Assembly (NCBI RefSeq): GCF_003288805.1
Contig: NZ_NHYK01000002.1
Coordinates: 60,026 to 124,025 of the forward strand
Direction of reading: 5' to 3'
Source of the DNA: Helicobacter sp. 10-6591
GTDB taxonomy: Bacteria; Campylobacterota; Campylobacteria; Campylobacterales; Helicobacteraceae
Length of the DNA stretch: 64,000 bases
Within the stretch, counting starts at the first letter, position 1. Every line of letters begins with the position of its first letter. Made by a program: the position numbers and the translations under genes. The notes below the pieces were generated by a model that was not told the DNA's origin, did no database searches, and saw only the letters and a program-made list of their open reading frames with translations. Positions 47,061-56,834 of this stretch are shown one piece after another.

Positions 47061-47753
47061 ATGGCTTTATATGATAGGAACTATACAAATGTTGATGTGG
47101 CTTCTATAGCCAATGTACGAGAGAGTGCATTGGTAAATTTTGTAAAAACTACTTACAAATTTTTTGCGGCGAGTTTGTTTATTGCTACCATTGGCGCGCT
47201 TGTAGGATTGATGAATTTTACAGCGGTCATGGAATATAGAATGGTGATTTTTATAGCGGAATTTGCAGCGCTCTTTGGGCTTATGTTTTCACGTTCTAAA
47301 CCCGGACTTAATGTTGCAATGTTGTTTATTTTTACATTTCTTACAGGACTTGCAATCACTCCTCTTTTGGGTCTCGTGATAGCTAAAAATGGTGCGAGTG
47401 CTGTTGCTGCATGTTTTGGTATGACAACTATTATATTTGGCGCAATGAGTATTTTTGGTATCAAAACCAAAAGAGATCTAGCCAGCATGGGTAAGATGCT
47501 TTTTATTTCGCTGATTGTGGTAATGATTTGTTCCATTGTAAATATCTTTGTTATGAATATGGGATTCCAAGCTATTATCGCGGGCGCTGTTGCAATACTA
47601 TTCAGTGTCTATGTAGCTTATGATACACAGAATATCATTCGTGGTCTTTATACAAGTCCAGTAGATGCTGCAATATCGCTTTATCTTGACTTCTATAATA
47701 TATTTGTAAGTCTTTTGCAGCTTTTAGGAATCTTTGGCGGAAACAGAGACTAA
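47061..47753 (+). CDS. Bax inhibitor-1/YccA family membrane protein
   Basis: A 230-residue protein with seven predicted spans. Family marks: TFLTGLAITPLLGLV, and the C-terminal YVAYDTQNIIRG with acidic residues of the pH-sensing pore (YDTQ and LYLDFYNIFVSLL). Bacterial members (YccA, YetJ, YbhL) are calcium-leak or FtsH-interacting proteins. It has its own -10 box. A hairpin follows at 47769-47795. Confidence 0.9.
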   Translation: MALYDRNYTNVDVASIANVRESALVNFVKTTYKFFAASLFIATIGALVGLMNFTAVMEYRMVIFIAEFAALFGLMFSRSKPGLNVAMLFIFTFLTGLAITPLLGLVIAKNGASAVAACFGMTTIIFGAMSIFGIKTKRDLASMGKMLFISLIVVMICSIVNIFVMNMGFQAIIAGAVAILFSVYVAYDTQNIIRGLYTSPVDAAISLYLDFYNIFVSLLQLLGIFGGNRD

Positions 47754-47768
47754 TCTTACAATGAAATC

Positions 47769-47795
47769 AAGTTTCTTGGATTTTCCAAGAAACTT
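47769..47795 (+). terminator. Hairpin after the Bax-inhibitor-1 gene
   Basis: Perfect 11-bp arms (AAGTTTCTTGG and CCAAGAAACTT) with a 5-base loop, 15 bp past the stop. The stem is strong but there is no U-run directly after it, so it may be an RNA-stabilising or Rho-independent end. Confidence 0.55.
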
Positions 47796-47911
47796 CAAGA
47801 CACCTACACTTCCTCGCTTTTCTCCTCTTCTCGCTTTATAAAAGTTCAATTTTTATTCTGTTACAATCCCAGCTTGTGTTTTTAGTTTTGCAAATTGCTT
47901 AGGAGATTGGT

Positions 47912-49570
47912 TTGGAAAAGTTGCTTGGGTGCTTTGAGTACATTAAGCGTTACCATGTGGATATGCTAGATTCTATAAGCATCATGCTAGAGCTTTTTAT
48001 TCTGAAAAATAATTCCCCCAAAACTTTGGATTTTCTTATAGAGCAAGGAAACAAGCGTAAAAATATTTTCGACCAACTCAATGTTGCTCTCCAGACACAG
48101 ATAAATTCGCACCAATTCATACCAATCAATCCAAATATAAATTTTCTTAAGATTCTTAAAACTATCCAGGCTGCTAGCACTACGCTTAATGATATTGAGG
48201 AATTTCTGCATATCGTTACGCAAAAAAAAACCGCAAACAAACTTTTTTACTACTCCACACCACTAGAGATTAACGAGCTCTTGGTGCGTTTGCTTGATAT
48301 CAAATCAGGAGAGAATATTTATAATCCCTGTTATGGCATTGGCTCATTGTTTTTGATGATTTCACAGATTGCCCAAGACCAAAACGCAGAAGTTTCGCTC
48401 TATGGCGAGGAGCTAGATTCCCGTTTGGCAAATGTAGCAAAGCTTACTTGCCAGCTTTCTAACCTCTCATTCCAAAATCTTATGGTAAATGATATTCTCA
48501 AAGCTCCCTGCTTTGAAACGAAGTTTGACAAAATCATTTGCAACCCTCCAAATGTCCCACACATAGGCGTAGAATACTTAAAAGATGACAAACGTTTTAG
48601 CGGTTTGCATGGATTGGCAAAGACTTATTCTGAATGGGTGTTTTTAATCCATGCGCTTTATTATCTTAAAAAACGTGGTGTGTTTGTTTTGCGTACCCAA
48701 ACTCTGCAAAAATCAAGTGTAGAAAGCGAGTTTATGCAGCGTTTTTATAAACAGGGTTTGATTGAGGCTATTATTGATTTGCCAAAAAATATCTTCCCTC
48801 ACCAAAATAGTGATTTTTGCATTTTGGTGCTGTCTCCAAACAATAAAGAAATATTAAGCATTGATGCCAAAAACCAACGTTTTTGGAAAAAAGATGGCAA
48901 GTACAATCGCCTTATCAATCTTGATTTATTGCTCGATTCTTTTTTCCAAAGAAAGGTAAGTGAGTTTTGCTCTCTCACTCCATATACCAAAATCACAAAT
49001 CTCCCAATCACACTCAAGCAAAACACATACAACAATGGCATAAGCTTGAGCGAGCTTGGTGTTGAAATCTTTAGAGGACAGCGTGTGTATGGAAACAAAA
49101 ACGATTGCAAAATAGAATACTATGATGTTGGATTAGCAGATTTTAGTGATTATGGTATGAGTTCAGGATTTCTCACAAAGCGAACATCCGGCGATAAGGT
49201 CAAAATCAAAAAATACGCCCTCAAAGCTTATGATATTTGTCTTTCTTTGCGTGGCAGCACGCCAAAAATCACTATTTTTGGCGAGATTCTCAAATCCCAG
49301 CTTGCGGTTGCAAACACAGGCATTGTCATCATAAGGGCGAAGGATAAAAACCAAGCCCTAGGCTTGTATTGTTATTTTTATTCCAAACAAGGGCAAGAGG
49401 CATTAAGAGCACTTTATGAGCATTATATGAAAACTATTGATGTGCAAAGCCTTAAGAATCTTAAGATCCCTTTTGGCTTCCAAGAAGGCGCACAATCTCG
49501 ATTCGATAAGATTTGTGCATTGAACAGACAGCTTGAAAAAATCAAGCACGAACTAGAATCTTTGCGTTAG
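47912..49570 (+). CDS. Orphan type I-like N6-adenine DNA methylase fused to a specificity-type domain
   Basis: A 552-residue protein with TTG start after AGGAGA. Residues 110-330 are an HsdM-like methylase: motif I IYNPCYGIGSLF (137-147, unusual for DPxxGTGG), then motif IV NPPN (211-214) inside FDKIICNPPNVP. Residues 370-552 look like an HsdS target-recognition half: GISLSELGVEIFRGQRVYGN and a C-terminal helix RQLEKIKHELESL. No restriction subunit is next to it. It could be a stand-alone methylase or a degenerate one, given the altered motif I. An A9 run at 48222-48230 lies at about codon 104. Confidence 0.72.
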   Translation: MEKLLGCFEYIKRYHVDMLDSISIMLELFILKNNSPKTLDFLIEQGNKRKNIFDQLNVALQTQINSHQFIPINPNINFLKILKTIQAASTTLNDIEEFLHIVTQKKTANKLFYYSTPLEINELLVRLLDIKSGENIYNPCYGIGSLFLMISQIAQDQNAEVSLYGEELDSRLANVAKLTCQLSNLSFQNLMVNDILKAPCFETKFDKIICNPPNVPHIGVEYLKDDKRFSGLHGLAKTYSEWVFLIHALYYLKKRGVFVLRTQTLQKSSVESEFMQRFYKQGLIEAIIDLPKNIFPHQNSDFCILVLSPNNKEILSIDAKNQRFWKKDGKYNRLINLDLLLDSFFQRKVSEFCSLTPYTKITNLPITLKQNTYNNGISLSELGVEIFRGQRVYGNKNDCKIEYYDVGLADFSDYGMSSGFLTKRTSGDKVKIKKYALKAYDICLSLRGSTPKITIFGEILKSQLAVANTGIVIIRAKDKNQALGLYCYFYSKQGQEALRALYEHYMKTIDVQSLKNLKIPFGFQEGAQSRFDKICALNRQLEKIKHELESLR

Positions 49571-49592
49571 AAAATTCATACAAAGGAAATTA

Positions 49593-50072
49593 TTGCAAAC
49601 AAAACAAATTGCTCTAAACCCCAAGGTCTGTGCGAAAAGTGCCACCATCATGCAACCTAGCAATCTTTATGGTTGCGAGATTGGCGAGCATGTTTTTGTA
49701 GGGCCATTTTGCGAGATTCAAGAGGATGTCAAGATTGGCGCATACACGCGTATCCAAAGCCATAGTTTTATTTGCTCACTTGTGAGTATCGGAGCGCATT
49801 GTTTTATAGGGCATGGCGTGATGTTTATCAATGATACATTTTCTGAGGGCATGCCAGCAGCAGATAAGAATCAGTGGAAAAACACATTCATTAGTGATTT
49901 TGTAAGCATTGGCTCAAATGCAACGATTCTGCCTGTATATATCTGTCAAAGAGTGGTTATAGGTGCAGGGAGTGTGGTGACAAAAGACATCCATAAGAGT
50001 GGGTTTTATGCTGGTAATCCAGCGAGATTTTTGCGTCCTATAGAATCTATGCAGATTCCACAAGATAGATAA
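49593..50072 (+). CDS. Left-handed beta-helix acyltransferase
   Basis: A 159-residue hexapeptide-repeat protein (repeats such as IGEHVFVGPFCEIQ, VKIGAYTRIQSHS and VSIGSNATI). The C-terminal GAGSVVTKDI and GNPARFLRPI are as in WbpD/sugar O- or N-acetyltransferases. It probably acetylates a nucleotide sugar; the acceptor is unknown. The TTG start follows AAAGGA. The stop overlaps uppS by 1 bp (TAATG), linking it with envelope glycan synthesis. Confidence 0.8.
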   Translation: MQTKQIALNPKVCAKSATIMQPSNLYGCEIGEHVFVGPFCEIQEDVKIGAYTRIQSHSFICSLVSIGAHCFIGHGVMFINDTFSEGMPAADKNQWKNTFISDFVSIGSNATILPVYICQRVVIGAGSVVTKDIHKSGFYAGNPARFLRPIESMQIPQDR

Positions 50073-50788
50073 TGCAAGAACTCAGGCATATAGCCATTAT
50101 TATGGATGGCAATGGGAGATGGGCGCAAAATCAAGGCAAAAATCGTACTTTTGGGCATAAGCAGGGAGTAAAAACTGTACGAGAAATCACAAAATACTGC
50201 GCGAGTAAAAATATTCCCTTTCTTACGCTTTATGCGTTTTCTACAGAAAATTGGCTGCGACCCCAGCAGGAAGTGGATTTCCTCATGCATCTCTTAGAGC
50301 GCTACTTAAAAAGCGAGCTTAAAGTCTATCAAGAGCACAACATACGTTTTGTGGCCATCGGCGATATTAGTGTGCTAAAACCAAAGCTCCAAAAGCTCAT
50401 ACACACTACCCAGATGCTTACTGCTAAGAATACAGGGCTCACCCAGCTGCTTGCATTAAACTATGGGGCAAAAAACGAGCTTGCTCGATGTGTCTTAGAG
50501 CTCTACAAAAGCGGCCAGCTAGATTCTCTCAGCAAGCTTGAGCAACAAGACTCTCTTAAAGCCATTGAGCAAGGCATACAATCGCATTTAGATACCAAAT
50601 GCGCGGGTGAAGTGGATTTGCTCATACGCACAGGTGGCGAGAAGCGACTTTCTAATTTTCTACTATGGCAGTGCGCTTATGCAGAATTGTTTTGGACTGA
50701 TACGCTTTTTCCGGACTTTAGCACCAAAGAGCTAGAAGAAATCATCGAATGCTTTTTTAAGCGCATCAGACGATTTGGCGGAGTATAA
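50072..50788 (+). CDS. uppS: Undecaprenyl diphosphate synthase
   Basis: Makes the C55 lipid carrier for peptidoglycan and surface glycans. 238 residues. [10 protein letters not shown] with catalytic Asp12, [10 protein letters not shown] (near residue 58), and [19 protein letters not shown] (near 185) are signatures. It is coupled to the acyltransferase gene by a 1-bp overlap. Confidence 0.95.
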   Translation: MQELRHIAIIMDGNGRWAQNQGKNRTFGHKQGVKTVREITKYCASKNIPFLTLYAFSTENWLRPQQEVDFLMHLLERYLKSELKVYQEHNIRFVAIGDISVLKPKLQKLIHTTQMLTAKNTGLTQLLALNYGAKNELARCVLELYKSGQLDSLSKLEQQDSLKAIEQGIQSHLDTKCAGEVDLLIRTGGEKRLSNFLLWQCAYAELFWTDTLFPDFSTKELEEIIECFFKRIRRFGGV

Positions 50789-50805
50789 GTACAGAAAGGG
50801 TAGCA

Positions 50806-51903
50806 ATGGATAGTTATGCATACAACGAACTTTTAAAAGAATTAGAAACCAAGCTCAATAACATTGAAAAAATTATCAGGCCAGACATTCTCAAAGAGGA
50901 GCTTGAGCGGATCAAGACAGCAGAGCTTGATCCAAATCTCTGGACAGATTCTAAAAAAGCAAGCGATTTGGGCAAGCTCAAGCGCAAAACGATGCAGCTT
51001 TTGGAATCTTTTAATGATGCAAGGGAGCTTTTGCAAGACAATTTGGAGCTGTTTGAGCTTTTGGGTCTAGAAAATGATGAGGTAAGCTTGGGGCAGTTGT
51101 TTGCTCAAGCGCCAAGTTTGGAGCAGACTATTACGCAGCTAGAGGTTGGTGTAATGCTCAATGGGGAATATGATAATGCAAATGCCATTATCACCATACA
51201 GCCTGGAGCTGGCGGGACAGAATCGCAGGATTGGGCAAGTATGCTTTATAGAATGTATTTGAGATGGAGCGAAAGACGGGGTTTTAAGGTTGAATTGCTA
51301 GATTACCAAGATGGCGAGGAAGCAGGGATAAAAGGTGTAGCATTTATCATCAAAGGTGAGAATGCATATGGCTATGCAAAAGCAGAATCAGGAGTGCATA
51401 GACTGGTGAGAATCTCGCCATTTGATGCCAATGCAAAAAGGCATACAAGCTTTGCGAGTGTGCAAGTAAGCCCAGAACTTGATGATGATATAGATATCGT
51501 GATTGAGGATAAGGACATACGGATTGATACCTATCGTGCAAGCGGTGCAGGCGGGCAGCATATCAACAAAACAGAATCCGCAATCCGAATCACACATGTG
51601 CCCACAGGAATTGTCGTGCAATGCCAAAATGATAGAAGCCAGCACAAAAACAAAGCCACAGCTTTAAAAATGCTCCAAAGCAAGCTGTATGAATTAGAGA
51701 TGGCAAAAAACCAAGACAAATCAGATTCTAAAGACTTGAGTGAAATTGGTTGGGGACACCAAATCCGATCGTATGTGCTTGTACCTTATCAGCAAGTCAA
51801 AGATTTGCGCTCAAACTACACTACAAGCAACACAAGCGGAGTGCTTGATGGTGATATAGATGGGATTATAGAATCTGTACTTATTATGCAAGGAATCAAG
51901 TGA
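50806..51903 (+). CDS. prfB: Peptide chain release factor 2
   Basis: Ends translation at UGA and UAA. 365 residues in one continuous frame. GGQ lies in [14 protein letters not shown] (about 246-259), and the RF2-type SPF recognition motif is in [14 protein letters not shown] (near 203). The programmed +1 frameshift of many bacterial prfB genes is absent: the N-terminal region reads straight through. AAAGGG is the ribosome site. Confidence 0.96.
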   Translation: MDSYAYNELLKELETKLNNIEKIIRPDILKEELERIKTAELDPNLWTDSKKASDLGKLKRKTMQLLESFNDARELLQDNLELFELLGLENDEVSLGQLFAQAPSLEQTITQLEVGVMLNGEYDNANAIITIQPGAGGTESQDWASMLYRMYLRWSERRGFKVELLDYQDGEEAGIKGVAFIIKGENAYGYAKAESGVHRLVRISPFDANAKRHTSFASVQVSPELDDDIDIVIEDKDIRIDTYRASGAGGQHINKTESAIRITHVPTGIVVQCQNDRSQHKNKATALKMLQSKLYELEMAKNQDKSDSKDLSEIGWGHQIRSYVLVPYQQVKDLRSNYTTSNTSGVLDGDIDGIIESVLIMQGIK

Positions 51904-51955
51904 GAGATTATCTTAATTTAATCTTAATTTAATGTTTACATAAGAATATCTTCCC

Positions 51956-51961
51956 TATAAT
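51956..51961 (+). promoter_or_regulatory. -10 box of rplM-rpsI with AT-rich upstream repeats
   Basis: TATAAT 38-43 bp upstream of rplM. Upstream, TCTTAATTTAA occurs twice in a row (51911-51932), an AT-rich UP-like stretch that fits a strong ribosomal promoter. Confidence 0.6.
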
Positions 51962-51998
51962 TCGCGCTTTGAAATTACTATCATAGAAGGGATCCCAA

Positions 51999-52445
51999 AT
52001 GGAACTTACAAGAATAGCGAAGCAAACTGATATCAATCGTCAGTGGGTAGTGCTGGATGCAAAGGATCAGATATTTGGCCGTCTTATTGCTCAAGTAGCT
52101 ACTATTTTGCGAGGCAAGCACAAACCTTGTTTTACGCCCAACATTGATTGTGGTGATTTTGTTGTAATTGTTAATGCTACAGAAGTCAAATTCAGTGGTA
52201 TGAAGCTCAAAGACAAAGAGTATTTCACACATTCAGGATACTTTGGAAGCACAAAAAGCAAGACTTTAGAAGAGATGTTAAAAAAATCGCCAGAGAAGCT
52301 TTATCATCTTGCAGTGCGCGGTATGCTGCCTAAGACAAAATTAGGACGCGCGCAGCTCAAAAAACTCAAGGTTTATAGAGGAGATTCTCATCCTCATAGC
52401 GCACAAGTGGCAAAATCCACAGAATCTAAAACTGTAAAACAATAG
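51999..52445 (+). CDS. rplM: 50S ribosomal protein L13
   Basis: A 148-residue large-subunit protein. QWVVLDAKDQIFGRLIAQVA (residues 15-34), then GDFVVIVNA and KLYHLAVRGMLPKTKLGR, are typical L13 blocks. It is the first gene of the rplM-rpsI pair, as in most bacteria, with an AGGGATCC-type ribosome site. Confidence 0.97.
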   Translation: MELTRIAKQTDINRQWVVLDAKDQIFGRLIAQVATILRGKHKPCFTPNIDCGDFVVIVNATEVKFSGMKLKDKEYFTHSGYFGSTKSKTLEEMLKKSPEKLYHLAVRGMLPKTKLGRAQLKKLKVYRGDSHPHSAQVAKSTESKTVKQ

Positions 52446-52460
52446 AAAAGGAAGAAAATA

Positions 52461-52850
52461 ATGAGCAAAATCTATGCAACAGGCAAGAGAAAAACGGCTA
52501 TCGCAAAGGTATGGTTAGAGAGCGGATCAGGCAAGCTTAGTATCAATGGTATGAGTCTGAATGATTGGCTAGGCGGACATGAAGCAATCAAAATGAAAGT
52601 TATGCAGCCTTTGATTCTTACTAGACAGGAAAAGTCTGTAAATATTGTTGCCAAAACTTTTGGGGGTGGTTATTCTGCGCAGGCTGACGCATTACGACAT
52701 GGAATCTCAAAAGCACTCAACAGCTATGATGTTGCATTCCGTGCGATCTTAAAACCAAAGGGATTACTTACAAGAGATTCTCGCGTTGTCGAGCGTAAAA
52801 AATATGGCAAGAAAAAAGCAAGACGCTCTCCGCAATTCTCTAAAAGATAA
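52461..52850 (+). CDS. rpsI: 30S ribosomal protein S9
   Basis: A 129-residue basic protein starting with [20 protein letters not shown] and ending in the conserved [12 protein letters not shown] tail that reaches the P-site tRNA. It lies 15 bp after rplM with AAAAGGAAG as ribosome site. Confidence 0.97.
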   Translation: MSKIYATGKRKTAIAKVWLESGSGKLSINGMSLNDWLGGHEAIKMKVMQPLILTRQEKSVNIVAKTFGGGYSAQADALRHGISKALNSYDVAFRAILKPKGLLTRDSRVVERKKYGKKKARRSPQFSKR

Positions 52851-52913
52851 TTTGCTCTTCGCATTTTCTGTGCTTTTGTGTAGTCTTGTGGCTAAAGGTT
52901 TTAAGGAGTTTGT

Positions 52914-53837
52914 ATGATAAAGGAAGCTGAGTTTATTTGGAAAGATGGTGAGTTTGTCAAATGGCATGATGCCACCACACACATACTAAGCCATACTTTG
53001 CATTATGGGAATGCCGTTTTTGAAGGCACAAGGGCATATATGACCAAAGATGGTTTGGCAATTTTTCGTTTGCAAGACCATACGAAGCGATTGTTGAACT
53101 CCGCAAAGATTGTAGCTATCAAATCTCCATACACACAAGAACAGTTAGAAAGCGCGCAGATTGAACTTCTAAGAAAGAATAAAGATGGTTACAAAGGTAA
53201 TGTATATATCCGCCCTTTGATCTATCTTGGTTATGGTGTAATGGGTTTGTATCATATCAATGCTCCTGTGAATATAGCCATTGCAGCGTGGGAATGGGGT
53301 GCATATCTTGGTGATGAGGGAATCACACAAGGCATCAAGGTCAAAACAAGCTCTTTTGCTCGTAATAGTGTCAAATCCATTATGGGCAAAGCAAAGGCAG
53401 CTGCAAACTATCTGAATTCTCAAATGGCCAAATTAGAAGCTTTGCAGTCAAATTGTGAAGAGGCGTTGTTGCTTGATGAAAATGGATTTGTAGCCGAAGG
53501 AAGTGGAGAGTGCATTTTCATAGTACGTGATGGTGTTCTTATCACTCCACCCCATGATAATACTCTAGAATCTATCACACAAGCCACTACAATAGAACTT
53601 GCCAAAGATTTGAAGATACCATTTATTCAAAGAAAAATCACACGCGATGAGATTTATATCGCAGATGAAGCATTTTTCACAGGCACTGCAGCTGAGATTA
53701 CACCAATCAGACAGCTAGATTTTCGCGATATTGGTAATGGCACACGTGGGGCAATCACAAAGAAACTCCAGGAAGCATTTTTTGAAGTTGTGCAAGGGAA
53801 ACACGAAAAATACAAGAAGTATTTAACATTCATTTAA
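52914..53837 (+). CDS. ilvE: Branched-chain amino acid aminotransferase
   Basis: PLP enzyme of fold type IV that interconverts Val, Leu and Ile with their keto acids. 307 residues. HYGNAVFEGTRAY (30-42) is typical; the PLP lysine is Lys161 in KAAANYLNSQ, and the later VAEGSGECIFIV and FFTGTAAEITPI hold the phosphate and substrate. AAGGAG precedes the ATG. It follows rpsI by 63 bp. Confidence 0.95.
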   Translation: MIKEAEFIWKDGEFVKWHDATTHILSHTLHYGNAVFEGTRAYMTKDGLAIFRLQDHTKRLLNSAKIVAIKSPYTQEQLESAQIELLRKNKDGYKGNVYIRPLIYLGYGVMGLYHINAPVNIAIAAWEWGAYLGDEGITQGIKVKTSSFARNSVKSIMGKAKAAANYLNSQMAKLEALQSNCEEALLLDENGFVAEGSGECIFIVRDGVLITPPHDNTLESITQATTIELAKDLKIPFIQRKITRDEIYIADEAFFTGTAAEITPIRQLDFRDIGNGTRGAITKKLQEAFFEVVQGKHEKYKKYLTFI

Positions 53838-53846
53838 AGGAACAAT

Positions 53847-54971
53847 ATGCCAATAGATTTAAACGAACATCTCAAGAAAAAACGACAAAACACCCAAGAG
53901 ACACAAAAAGATTCCAAAAAAGATGAGAGCAGTGGTGGTGGGAATTGGAATAACTGGAACAAGGGAGGTGGCGATTCTAATAATTTCACCAATTTTGTGC
54001 CAAGCGGTAGAAAACTCGTTTTTTGGGTGATTTTACTTGGAATCTTGATAATTCTTATTACCCAAAAGCCATTTGTCATCATTAATTCTGGTGAAGTTGG
54101 TATCAAGGTAAAGACAGGAGAATATCAACCTACACCGTTGCAACCGGGTTTGCACTTTTTTATCCCATTTTTGCAAGAGATTCTGGTAGTGGATACCAAA
54201 GTACGCACAATCAATTTTTCGCGGACTGAAGATATGGGAGCGATAGGTAAGAACCAGGGCATTTTTCGAAATGATGCTATCAGCGTGCTAGATTCTAGAA
54301 ATCTCACCGTATCTATCGAGCTTACTGTCCAATACCAACTCAATGATCTTACTGCACCACTAGCAATCGCAACCTATGGTACTTCGTGGGAACAAAAGAT
54401 TGTAAATCCTGTCGTGCGTGATGTAGTGCGCAGCGTGATTGGTCGTTATCCTGCAGAAGAGTTGCCTACAAGACGCGATGAGGTAGCAAAAGAAATCGCA
54501 CAAAATATGGAGGCTGAAATCAATAAATTCAAAAACAATCCCGTAACACTTACCTCTGTCCAATTGCGCGAAATCGTATTACCTGAGAAAGTCAAAGCGC
54601 AGATTGAGCAAGTGCAAGTCGCGCGTCAAGAAGCTGAGCGCGTGCGTTATGAAGTCGATAGGGCCAAACAAGAGGCTGAAAAGGTTGCAGCACTTGCAAA
54701 AGGTGAGGCAGATGCAAACCGTGTGCGAGCGCAAGGTGTTGCAGATTCTATAACTATTGAGGCAAAAGCCCAAGCCCAAGCAAACAGACTAATTTCTGAG
54801 AGTCTCAGCCAAAGACTACTAGAGCTACGCCAAATCGAAGTACAAGGCAAATTCAACGAAGCGCTTAAAGAAAATAAAGATGCACAAATTTTCTTAACAC
54901 CAGGTGGCTCTGTGCCAAATATTTGGGTTGATTCTAAAGCGAAGCGCCAAAGTAGCGCAGTTTCACAATAA
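53847..54971 (+). CDS. SPFH/prohibitin-family membrane protein (HflK-like)
   Basis: A 374-residue protein: Gly/Asn-rich cytosolic start (GGGNWNNWNKGGGD), one span (about 52-70: LVFWVILLGILIILITQ), a prohibitin domain (PFVIINSGEVGIKVKTGE onward), a long helix rich in Ala/Glu/Arg (about 240-330), and a short Ser/Lys tail. Such proteins form large membrane rings or cages, often with FtsH. A matching gene is known in H. pylori. It lies 9 bp after ilvE. Confidence 0.85.
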   Translation: MPIDLNEHLKKKRQNTQETQKDSKKDESSGGGNWNNWNKGGGDSNNFTNFVPSGRKLVFWVILLGILIILITQKPFVIINSGEVGIKVKTGEYQPTPLQPGLHFFIPFLQEILVVDTKVRTINFSRTEDMGAIGKNQGIFRNDAISVLDSRNLTVSIELTVQYQLNDLTAPLAIATYGTSWEQKIVNPVVRDVVRSVIGRYPAEELPTRRDEVAKEIAQNMEAEINKFKNNPVTLTSVQLREIVLPEKVKAQIEQVQVARQEAERVRYEVDRAKQEAEKVAALAKGEADANRVRAQGVADSITIEAKAQAQANRLISESLSQRLLELRQIEVQGKFNEALKENKDAQIFLTPGGSVPNIWVDSKAKRQSSAVSQ

Positions 54972-54983
54972 TTCAATAGTAAA

Positions 54984-55727
54984 GTGAGCAAAGAGTTGGC
55001 ACAAAATCTTGCAAATCTTTCACGCTTTTTGCAACCAACACAAGCTGTCCTTTCTAGTACGATCGATTGGAATCAACATTCTCTTATACCAACCATAGTC
55101 CAAGACTATCACACTAAAGAAGTGCTTATGTTGGCATTCAGCAACGAAGAATCTTTAAATCTTAGTTTCCAGACTCTATATGCACATTATTTTTCGCGCT
55201 CCAAACAAAGAATCTGGAAAAAAGGCGAGCAAAGTGGTCATACTCAAGAGATTATAGACATTAGGCTAGATTGTGATAATGACTCGTTGCTTTTTATTGT
55301 GAAGCAGGAAGGCGTGGCTTGTCATACGGGAAGCTCAAGCTGCTTTTTTAAGAATTTTTTGCAACCAGATTCACAACGTAGTAATCCCAAGAGTATTGAT
55401 ACGACCGCAATTTATGGCGTGATAGATTCGCTATACCATACAATCCTGAAAAAAAAATCCCAAAGCCAAGAGACTTCTTATACCGCCTCACTTTTTGCTA
55501 AAGGAGAAAACACAATTTGCAAAAAAATCATAGAAGAGGCAGGTGAGCTGACTTTTGCGCTCAAAGATAAGAATCAAGATGACATCATCTATGAATGCGC
55601 TGATTTAGTCTATCATGTGCTTGTGGGGCTAGGAAGCATGGATATTAGCCCGGATAGAATCCGCCAAGAGCTATATAGACGTTTAGGGATAAGCGGGATT
55701 GTAGAAAAAAACTCTCGCCAAAAATGA
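54984..55727 (+). CDS. hisIE: Bifunctional phosphoribosyl-AMP cyclohydrolase / phosphoribosyl-ATP pyrophosphatase
   Basis: Steps 2 and 3 of histidine synthesis in one 247-residue protein. The HisI domain (about 30-130) has LDCDNDSLLFIVKQ and GVACHTGSSSCFF with metal Cys/His. The HisE domain (about 160-240) has EEAGELTFALKDKN and YECADLVYHVLVGL. A linker (near residue 155) is coded by an A9 run at 55449-55457. The GTG start has no strong ribosome site, so it may depend on the upstream gene. Its presence indicates a histidine-prototrophic, non-pylori Helicobacter. Confidence 0.93.
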   Translation: MSKELAQNLANLSRFLQPTQAVLSSTIDWNQHSLIPTIVQDYHTKEVLMLAFSNEESLNLSFQTLYAHYFSRSKQRIWKKGEQSGHTQEIIDIRLDCDNDSLLFIVKQEGVACHTGSSSCFFKNFLQPDSQRSNPKSIDTTAIYGVIDSLYHTILKKKSQSQETSYTASLFAKGENTICKKIIEEAGELTFALKDKNQDDIIYECADLVYHVLVGLGSMDISPDRIRQELYRRLGISGIVEKNSRQK

Positions 55728-56276
55728 ATGCAAGACTATAAGGTATCCATCCTCAATTTTTTTGATATTTTTACCCTTTATGAGCTTGCGGCCATGGGCT
55801 GCCTGTTTGTATTGTTTGTACTATTTTTTATTCTTGGTATTTTGTTACGTAGCCGCAGATTCTTCCCAAAGTTTTTCTTTGCATTGGCATTTTTAGTGTT
55901 TGTAAGCGGTCCTTTTGTCTTGAGGTATTGTATAGAAGATGTTTTTTATAAGCTTGACATAGAAATCATCCAAAGCAAACCCTTGGTATATGTCGATTCA
56001 TTGCTTTTAGAAGCCAATATCACAAACATTGGTCTACTCTCTTTTAGTGCTTGTAAGATAAGAGTAGATATTATGCATGATAATTGGCTAAAGTTTTTAG
56101 GTTCTCTTTATCCTAAGAAAACCTATCAAAAAACTATGTCCTTGCATCTTAACCCCACTGATACGACAAGAGTAAGCATTCTATTTGATAGATTTTCTCA
56201 CCAAATGCCTTTTGATTACCGTGTGTATATAACCTGCCATGCGCGCAATAATCTGCTAAAACATCACCTCATGTAA
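55728..56276 (+). CDS. DUF2393 membrane protein
   Basis: A 182-residue protein with two N-terminal spans (about 20-42 and 48-64) and a periplasmic domain ending CHARNNLLKHHLM. It belongs to the Campylobacterota-specific DUF2393 type by layout and the KPLVYVDSLLLEANITNIGL stretch, which looks like an immunoglobulin-like strand pair. Function unknown. It begins directly after the hisIE stop (0-bp gap). It is convergent with the flgQ-position gene, 1 bp apart. Confidence 0.72.
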   Translation: MQDYKVSILNFFDIFTLYELAAMGCLFVLFVLFFILGILLRSRRFFPKFFFALAFLVFVSGPFVLRYCIEDVFYKLDIEIIQSKPLVYVDSLLLEANITNIGLLSFSACKIRVDIMHDNWLKFLGSLYPKKTYQKTMSLHLNPTDTTRVSILFDRFSHQMPFDYRVYITCHARNNLLKHHLM

Positions 56277-56277
56277 C

Positions 56278-56820
56278 TTATTGCTTACGAGAATCATAGC
56301 TTTGCACGCCTATTGTTATACCCGCACTGAGATTCTTAAAAAGCGTGTGTTCTTTGGTGCGCTCGTAATAGATTTCTTGCTCACCTTTGGTAAACCACTG
56401 GACCATAGCGCCATTTTTGGTGTTGATATATTTCCCTTCACCATCAAAAATATCATTGCCCAGTAGTATATCTTCGAGTAAGTTAGCGTAACTGACTTTC
56501 CCAAAAATCTGTTTGGCTGCCTCCCATTTACCTATACATTCTGAGTTGTAGCAGATTTTTTTGGCCTCTATACTGATTTCAACTACTTTTTTGCCAAGAG
56601 TGTAAAGCTTGATTTCTATACTCTTTCTTTTTTTTGTGATCGATGCAAAATCATAGAATGAAAATTGTGGCACGCGCAGCTGGAGAATCTGATACTTTGT
56701 GGTGAGGGGAGTCTCTTCTTCGTGTTGCTGTTGTGTGTCAAAGAGTGATTGTGCGATAAATTCTGCACAACCGCTAAAAACTAAAAGAACCCCCAAATAA
56801 AAGAAGTGTTTTAGCATCAA
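56278..56820 (-). CDS. Lipoprotein in the FlgQ position
   Basis: A 180-residue lipoprotein with lipobox LVFSGCAEF (Cys18 region). The mature part has a Cys pair in CYNSEC. I cannot name a domain. In Campylobacter and Helicobacter, flgP is followed by flgQ, which is needed for flagellar disk assembly; this gene lies 14 bp after flgP on the same strand and may be its equivalent. Sequence similarity to FlgQ cannot be judged here, so the symbol is left blank. Confidence 0.5.
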   Translation of the reverse strand: MMLKHFFYLGVLLVFSGCAEFIAQSLFDTQQQHEEETPLTTKYQILQLRVPQFSFYDFASITKKRKSIEIKLYTLGKKVVEISIEAKKICYNSECIGKWEAAKQIFGKVSYANLLEDILLGNDIFDGEGKYINTKNGAMVQWFTKGEQEIYYERTKEHTLFKNLSAGITIGVQSYDSRKQ

Positions 56821-56834
56821 GCAAGATTTAGAGT

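Noticed and set aside
47761..47841. A 26-residue ORF after the Bax-inhibitor-1 gene
   Set aside because: It covers the terminator-like hairpin, has no ribosome site and no plausible protein character.
50806..51903. Programmed +1 frameshift in prfB
   Set aside because: The gene is one continuous frame from ATG to stop, with no internal UGA to bypass.
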